From the NCBI GenBank assembly GCA_002297865.1, contig DBKX01000010.1, positions 1,532 through 13,337 of the forward strand: a DNA stretch of 11,806 bases. The letters run 5' to 3'. This stretch comes from Lachnoclostridium sp. UBA739 (GTDB lineage Bacteria; Bacillota_A; Clostridia; Lachnospirales; Lachnospiraceae). The notes beneath the pieces are model-generated. The model saw only the letters and a program-made list of their open reading frames with translations. It was not told the origin of the DNA and searched no databases. The number at the start of each line of letters is the position of its first letter. The first letter of the stretch is position 1. The translations under genes were made by a program, and so were the position numbers. Shown here piece by piece: positions 7,178 to 11,806 of this stretch.

Positions 7178-7870
7178 ATGATTCGAGTAGAGAAAATTAC
7201 AAAGAACTACGGAAATAATAAGGGGATCTATAATTTGTGTATGGAATGCAGTGAAGGGGAAGTTGTTTCATTTATTGGTCCAAATGGCTCAGGAAAAACC
7301 ACGTCTTTAAAAGGAATCGCAGGACTTTTAAAACTGGAGAATGGCTATGTTTTATTAGATGGAAAAAATACGTTAGACGCCAATACCAAAAAAGAGATTG
7401 GTTATCTTCCTCAGAGACTGAATTTTTCACCGAATATGACAGGATATGAACTGATCGAAACCATTAATGTGTTAAAATACCAGCGTAAAGAAGGTGCATG
7501 TGAAGAAGAGCTTAAGCAAATGTTTTCTGATTTTGATTTGTGGGAAAATAGGCATATGAAACTTAGAAACTACTCGGTTGGAATGCGTAAAAAGATAGGA
7601 ATTATGATAGCATTGATGCATTTTCCGAAACTGATTATTCTAGATGAACCAACCAATGCAGTTGATACGAAAGGTATTATCACGTTGAAAGAGTATATTG
7701 AAGAGGCGAAAAGGCGAGGTTGTATCGTGATTGTTTCAAGTCACATACTAGATTTTATATCTAGTATCAGTACGAAAAACATATTTATAAAAAATGGCAA
7801 GGTGGCACGAATTGTGGAAAGAGGAAGTCATGTGAATTTGGAAGAAGTGTATAAAGAGTTGTATTTATAA
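7178..7870 (+). CDS. ABC transporter ATP-binding protein
   Basis: This 230-residue protein is a complete single nucleotide-binding domain. Motifs in order: Walker A GPNGSGKTT (34-42) with Lys40 and Thr41; Q-loop glutamine in YLPQ (79); ABC signature YSVGMRKK (132-139), the variant seen in ABC-2-type drug, bacteriocin and lipid exporters rather than the classic LSGGQ; Walker B LIILDEP (152-158) with catalytic Glu157; D-loop NAVD (160-163); and H-loop His189 in VSSH. All catalytic residues are intact, so it should hydrolyse ATP. It must work as a dimer with a membrane partner, most likely the permease just upstream (29-base gap, same strand). The Shine-Dalgarno is weak (GTGAG a few bases before ATG 7178), so translation may depend partly on the upstream gene. 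A strong hairpin follows the stop. Confidence 0.92.
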   Translation: MIRVEKITKNYGNNKGIYNLCMECSEGEVVSFIGPNGSGKTTSLKGIAGLLKLENGYVLLDGKNTLDANTKKEIGYLPQRLNFSPNMTGYELIETINVLKYQRKEGACEEELKQMFSDFDLWENRHMKLRNYSVGMRKKIGIMIALMHFPKLIILDEPTNAVDTKGIITLKEYIEEAKRRGCIVIVSSHILDFISSISTKNIFIKNGKVARIVERGSHVNLEEVYKELYL

Positions 7871-7873
7871 GAA

Positions 7874-7903
7874 ATGCCGTTTACAGCTTTCTGTAAACGG
7901 CAT
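7874..7903. terminator. Bidirectional terminator hairpin between convergent operons
   Basis: A perfect 13-bp stem (7874-7886 with 7891-7903, core GCCGTTTACAG) closes a four-base loop CTTT. It begins three bases after the ATPase stop and ends 14 bases from the topoisomerase A stop. Read on the - strand it is followed by TTTCTTATAAAT, a fair U-rich tract, so it should end the topoisomerase operon well. On the + strand the following AATATACATAT is less T-rich but the stem is strong. Confidence 0.85.
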
Positions 7904-7917
7904 AATATACATATTCG

Positions 7918-10170
7918 TTAGATTTGAATCTGAGATTTTGTTCCTTTAGAATTACGTTTTTTCATGCGAACCTTCATAGGATTGTATTTTTTATCCTCAA
8001 ACATAAATTCCTTGGCATCAGGTGAAACAACACAGGAGTACACTACACTATCTTTGGCATCTAATTCGATTCCTTTTACACCTCGGCTATTTTTCTTCAT
8101 CTCACTAGTCTCATTTAATATATATCCAAGGGAAGCCCCTTTTTCTGTCAATAATATAACTTTCATAGATTCTGAACGAAGTTCGTGGGCTGAAACTACA
8201 CTCACACCAACAAGTTTATCCTCTTCTGCAAGTTTTGTTGCAGCGATACAGGAACGGATTGTTTCAAATTCAGCACCAGAAACTAATTTTACATAACCCG
8301 CTTTGGTTGCAAAGAATACCATGCTTTCGAATAAAGACTCAAAGGAAACAAAGAGAAGTATGTCCTCTTTCCCAACTTTACAAAGATTATGAATTAAAGT
8401 GCCTTTATCACGAATTTTACATCTAGGAATACTAGAAACTTTAACCTGATACATATTTCCTTCTGCTGTAAACAGACAAAGCTTGTCCGTATTCTGGATT
8501 GGGACCTGATGCACGTATTCTTTTAAAGTATCTTCTCCAAGACGCTGATAGCTAGCAGCATCAATGGATTTGGTATATCCAAAGCGGTCTACCAGAATGT
8601 ATAAATCTTCAATTTTAACTTCTTCGACATAATCACGTAATCCAATATTCTCAAGAGCAGTTTTTCTTGCTTGAGGAAACATCTTCTTATATTCACGAAG
8701 TCTTTTTTTTATTACTTTATAAAGTTCCTTGCGGTCACCAAGAATCGTTGTATAGTTTTCGATATCTTTAATTAAAGAATCACTTTCTTCATGCAGTTTC
8801 ATAATTTCCAAACCAATTAATTTGCTTAACTGCATTGCTAAAATTGCATCTGCCTGACGCTCTGTAAAATCCAGAGTAGAAGCTGTTTTCTTAGACGCTT
8901 CTGATTTGAATTTGATATCGGTTGTATCTCCTGCTATCAAACACTGTTTCGCTTGTTTTACAGAAGAACTTCCACGTAAAATCTCGATAATCAGATCAAT
9001 TACATCTGTTGCACGAACTAAACCTTTTACGATTTCAAGTCTCTGGTTTGCTTTATGAAGTAAATATTCATATTCTTTTGTATACAATTCAATCTGAAAT
9101 GTAACGAACTCACTGATTAGAGATTTCAAATTGAAAGTAATTGGCTGTTTTTCTTTTACTGCCAGAAGATTTACGCTATACGTATCTTCTAATGGAGTCT
9201 TCTTGTATAGACCATTAAGCAGATTGTCGATGTCACGATCCTTCTTTACTTCAATGACAATACGAATTCCTTCTTTGGAAGACTCGTCGCGAACATCAAA
9301 TATTTCATCGAAAACCTTATCCTTCATTAACGCAGCTAAGCTTTCAACTAATTTGGTTTTATTTCCTGCAACGGTATAAGGAATTTCTGTAATAATAATA
9401 TTTTTACGACCATTGTCACCTTGTTCGATTACAGACTTTGCACGGACTTTAATACGTCCTTCGCCGTTTTCATAAATGTCTTTTATATCAGATTGATTCA
9501 CAATGGTACCACCTGTTGGAAAATCAGGTGCTTTGATGTATTCCATCAGCCCATCTATCGTAATGGCCGGGTTGTCCATGTAGGCAATCACTCCATCAAT
9601 AACCTCACAAGGATTATGTGGGGGAATATTTGTTGCCATACCGACAGCAATTCCCGTTGTACCATTGATTAATAAATTAGGTAACATAGCAGGTAATACA
9701 ACTGGTTCTTTTTCGCTTTCATCGAAGTTAGGAATAAATTCAACCAGACCTTTGTCTAAATGGTCAAGAAGCGTAATTGCACCAGGAGATAGACGTGCTT
9801 CGGTGTAACGCATTGCGGCGGCACCGTCACCGTCAATTGACCCAAAGTTACCATGTCCGTCAACAAGAGGAATCTGTAAGGAATAATCCTCTGACATATG
9901 CACTAATGCATCATAGATAGAAGAGTCACCATGAGGGTGATATTTACCCATGGTATCTCCCACGATACGTGCACTTTTACGGTGTGGTTTATCAGGACTT
10001 AATCCTAATTCTTTCATTGCATATAAAATTCTGCGCTGAACTGGTTTTAATCCATCACGTACATCTGGAAGTGCTCTGGAAATGATAACACTCATCGCGT
10101 AATCACGATAAGAAGTTCGCATTTCGTCAGAAAAGTCCAAATGAATGATGTTTTCCGTTATCATATTCAT
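7918..10170 (-). CDS. parC: Type IIA DNA topoisomerase subunit A, topoisomerase IV-like (GyrA-like without a GyrA box)
   Basis: This 750-residue protein is the DNA-breaking and rejoining subunit of a type IIA topoisomerase and works as an A2B2 tetramer with the B subunit encoded upstream. The N-terminal region is GyrA-like: [20 protein letters not shown] (33-52), [13 protein letters not shown] (78-90) and the active-site Tyr122 in [10 protein letters not shown]. Ser83 and Asp87 of the quinolone-resistance region match the E. coli GyrA positions and are wild type. A coiled-coil and gate region fills about 360-510. From about 517 a beta-pinwheel follows, but the first blade (531-551), where gyrases carry QRRGGKG, reads [14 protein letters not shown] instead. 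Lacking this box suggests relaxation and decatenation rather than negative supercoiling. GVKGIEL near 697-703 belongs to a later blade. The tail is basic. ATG 10170 has GAGGT six bases upstream. It could instead be named as a GyrA paralogue. Confidence 0.9.
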   Translation of the reverse strand: MNMITENIIHLDFSDEMRTSYRDYAMSVIISRALPDVRDGLKPVQRRILYAMKELGLSPDKPHRKSARIVGDTMGKYHPHGDSSIYDALVHMSEDYSLQIPLVDGHGNFGSIDGDGAAAMRYTEARLSPGAITLLDHLDKGLVEFIPNFDESEKEPVVLPAMLPNLLINGTTGIAVGMATNIPPHNPCEVIDGVIAYMDNPAITIDGLMEYIKAPDFPTGGTIVNQSDIKDIYENGEGRIKVRAKSVIEQGDNGRKNIIITEIPYTVAGNKTKLVESLAALMKDKVFDEIFDVRDESSKEGIRIVIEVKKDRDIDNLLNGLYKKTPLEDTYSVNLLAVKEKQPITFNLKSLISEFVTFQIELYTKEYEYLLHKANQRLEIVKGLVRATDVIDLIIEILRGSSSVKQAKQCLIAGDTTDIKFKSEASKKTASTLDFTERQADAILAMQLSKLIGLEIMKLHEESDSLIKDIENYTTILGDRKELYKVIKKRLREYKKMFPQARKTALENIGLRDYVEEVKIEDLYILVDRFGYTKSIDAASYQRLGEDTLKEYVHQVPIQNTDKLCLFTAEGNMYQVKVSSIPRCKIRDKGTLIHNLCKVGKEDILLFVSFESLFESMVFFATKAGYVKLVSGAEFETIRSCIAATKLAEEDKLVGVSVVSAHELRSESMKVILLTEKGASLGYILNETSEMKKNSRGVKGIELDAKDSVVYSCVVSPDAKEFMFEDKKYNPMKVRMKKRNSKGTKSQIQI

Positions 10171-10176
10171 TTTCGT

Positions 10177-10181
10177 ACCTC
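10177..10181 (-). promoter_or_regulatory. Ribosome binding site of the topoisomerase A gene
   Basis: On the - strand GAGGT (within GTGAGGT) lies six bases before ATG 10170, inside the 29-base gap after the B-subunit stop. It favours this ATG over the second in-frame ATG two codons later. Confidence 0.7.
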
Positions 10182-10199
10182 ACTATATTTTTTTACATT

Positions 10200-11806
10200 T
10201 TATGTGTCAATGTTTGCATATTGCGCCTGTTCCATGATAAATGCCCTTCTCGGAGGTACTTCGTTACTCATAAGTTTCTTTGTAATTTCGTTGGCTTCAT
10301 TTTTATCACTTATGGTAACCTGTGCAAGTATCCTGGTTTCAGGGTTTAATGTTGTTTCCCAAAGCTGCTCCGCATCCATTTCTCCAAGACCTTTGTAACG
10401 TTGAACATGTAAAATTTTATTACCAGGTCTGCGTTTAAATTTTTCAAGCTCAAAATCGTTAAAAATATATTCTGATTTCTTCCTTTTTCCACGTTTTCCC
10501 GTTTCTGTTGTTTCATATTCTACTTTATACAACGGTGGAAGACCACGGTATACTTTTCCTTCGTAAATCAATTCCGGCATAAAGCGGTAGAAGAAGGTAA
10601 GAAGAAGTGTACTGATATGGGCACCATCTACGTCGGCATCTGTTAAGATAATAATTTTATCATATTTCAGTTTGGTGATATCAAAATCATCGCCGATTCC
10701 ACAGCCAAAGGAGGCAATCATGGATTTAATTTCATTATTTACTAAAATTTTATCTAAAGTAGCTTTCTCTACATTTAAAATTTTTCCACGAAGAGGTAAT
10801 ACAGCTTGTGTCTTACGGTTTCTGGCAGTTTTAACAGTACCGCCCGCAGAATCTCCTTCGACTATATAAACTTCGCATTCTTCCGGTTTCTTAGAAGAAC
10901 AGGAAGCGAGTTTGCTTCTTGTATCTACATCATTAATCTGTTTTAAAACCGCCGTTCTTGCTTTATCACTTGCCTTTCTGGCATTGTAGGATTTCATGGA
11001 ATTCTCTAAAATCTTCTTAAGCTCGTCTACATTTTTATCAAAGTAACGTTGAACTTGTGTGCTGAATACATCATCAACTGCAGTTTTAGCATCCGTATTT
11101 CCTAGTTTTGTTTTCGTTTGTCCTTCAAACTGAGGATCTGGATGTTTAATTGAGATAATCGCTACAAGTCCATTACGGATGTCTCGTCCATCAAAGTTAT
11201 CATCTTTATCTTTTAGTACACCAAGTTCTCTTGCGTATTGATTCATTACTCTAGTGAGAGCCATTTTAAAACCGGTAACAAGAGTACCACCATCTACTAC
11301 GTTAATTCGGTTACAATATGAATTAATCTGCTCATTGTAATTTTTGGTATACTGGAAAGCAACCTCAACTTCAATATCTCCACTAGTTCCTTCTATATAT
11401 ATAACCTCATTATTTAACACTTCTGTATCACGGTTAAGGTAACTGACAAAACTTTTTATTCCGTACTCTTCCAGGTAAGTAGTTGTGGTACCCGTGAATT
11501 CATCTGTGAAATTAATTTTTAGGTTCTTATTCAGATATGCAATTTCTTTTAGTTTTTTCTGTATGACTTCAGACTTAAATTCTACTGTCTCAAATATAGC
11601 TGTGTCAGGATAGAATGTAACTTTTGTCCCTGTATCTGACTTTTTACATTTTCCAACAACAGGAAGTAGACCGTTTACCAGATCGACTGTTGGGTGACCA
11701 CCGTTTTCGTAAGCATCACGATAAACTTCCCCATTACGTTTAATCTCTACTGTCATTTTGGAAGAAAGAGCATTCACAACGGAAGCACCAACACCATGCA
11801 GACCAC
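10200..11806 (-). CDS. parE: Type IIA DNA topoisomerase subunit B, topoisomerase IV-like (N-terminus outside window)
   Basis: This is the ATPase and TOPRIM subunit, partner of the A subunit 29 bases downstream. The frame is open to the right edge, where GLHGVGASVVNALS, the GHKL ATP-lid region, is read; a GTG at 11777 falls inside this motif and is not the start. About 534 residues are visible and roughly 100 N-terminal ones are missing. In order: the TGTKVTFYPD motif, the ATP-contacting EGQTKTKLG loop, the TOPRIM EGDSAGG (10839-10859) with its catalytic Glu, PLRGKILNVEKA, metal-binding DADVDG (10623-10640), LPPLYKVE and RYKGLGEMDAEQLWETT near the C-terminus. The linker after EGDSAGG reads TVKTARNR where most GyrB and ParE proteins have SAKQGRDR/NR. 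It lacks the large insert of enterobacterial GyrB. GyrB and ParE are hard to separate by these motifs; the parE call follows the A subunit. The operon's promoter is outside the window. Confidence 0.9.
   Translation of the reverse strand, partial: GLHGVGASVVNALSSKMTVEIKRNGEVYRDAYENGGHPTVDLVNGLLPVVGKCKKSDTGTKVTFYPDTAIFETVEFKSEVIQKKLKEIAYLNKNLKINFTDEFTGTTTTYLEEYGIKSFVSYLNRDTEVLNNEVIYIEGTSGDIEVEVAFQYTKNYNEQINSYCNRINVVDGGTLVTGFKMALTRVMNQYARELGVLKDKDDNFDGRDIRNGLVAIISIKHPDPQFEGQTKTKLGNTDAKTAVDDVFSTQVQRYFDKNVDELKKILENSMKSYNARKASDKARTAVLKQINDVDTRSKLASCSSKKPEECEVYIVEGDSAGGTVKTARNRKTQAVLPLRGKILNVEKATLDKILVNNEIKSMIASFGCGIGDDFDITKLKYDKIIILTDADVDGAHISTLLLTFFYRFMPELIYEGKVYRGLPPLYKVEYETTETGKRGKRKKSEYIFNDFELEKFKRRPGNKILHVQRYKGLGEMDAEQLWETTLNPETRILAQVTISDKNEANEITKKLMSNEVPPRRAFIMEQAQYANIDT

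Noticed and set aside
7964..10398. Several open frames of 60-110 codons on the + strand across the topoisomerase genes
   Set aside because: They lie opposite strongly conserved coding sequence, have no convincing ribosome sites and read as low-quality protein; they are shadows.
11775..11777. GTG at 11777 as the start of the topoisomerase B gene
   Set aside because: The frame continues upstream into the conserved GLHGVGASVVNALS motif, so this GTG is an internal valine codon.

Overview
The window looks like the chromosome of a low-GC Gram-positive anaerobe, most likely a clostridium of the Lachnospiraceae type. The base composition is AT-rich, Shine-Dalgarno sequences are mostly strong AGGAGG types, and the gene set (a SpoVB/YtgP-like flippase, an ArAE-family exporter, a gyrase-like topoisomerase pair) is typical of Firmicutes. 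The genus assignment is inference. I see no transposase, phage gene, CRISPR array, tRNA or rRNA.

Layout. From 1 to about 7870 everything recognised is on the + strand; from 7918 to the right edge everything is on the - strand. Positions 1-386 hold the end of an unrecognised gene. A short open frame with a good Shine-Dalgarno but no standard start codon follows (405-485). Next are a three-part membrane-anchored alpha/beta hydrolase (488-2653), a MurJ/SpoVB-type lipid-linked-glycan flippase (2747-4399, with its own likely promoter) and an aromatic-acid-exporter-family membrane protein (4464-5480). The 324-base gap 5481-5804 is not empty. It holds a plausible promoter, a tiny membrane-peptide gene (5633-5707, possibly from 5588), a perfect GC-rich hairpin and a second leader hairpin. 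Downstream lies a two-gene ABC transporter: permease (5805-7148), then ATPase (7178-7870).

A perfect 13-bp hairpin at 7874-7903 separates these from two convergent genes. They encode a type IIA topoisomerase: the B subunit (10200 to the right edge, N-terminus cut off) and, 29 bases downstream, the A subunit (7918-10170). The A subunit has the catalytic residues of GyrA at the same numbering as in E. coli, but no GyrA box in its C-terminal domain. I therefore call the pair topoisomerase IV-like (parE-parC) rather than the main gyrase.

Together the + strand genes are an envelope/transport neighbourhood: surface hydrolysis, glycan-lipid flipping, export and an uncharacterised ABC pump. The topoisomerase operon is housekeeping. 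No clear new multi-gene system is evident. The observations most worth a second look are the tiny membrane peptide and structured leader ahead of the ABC transporter, the hydrolase's domain architecture, and the short frame at 405-485.
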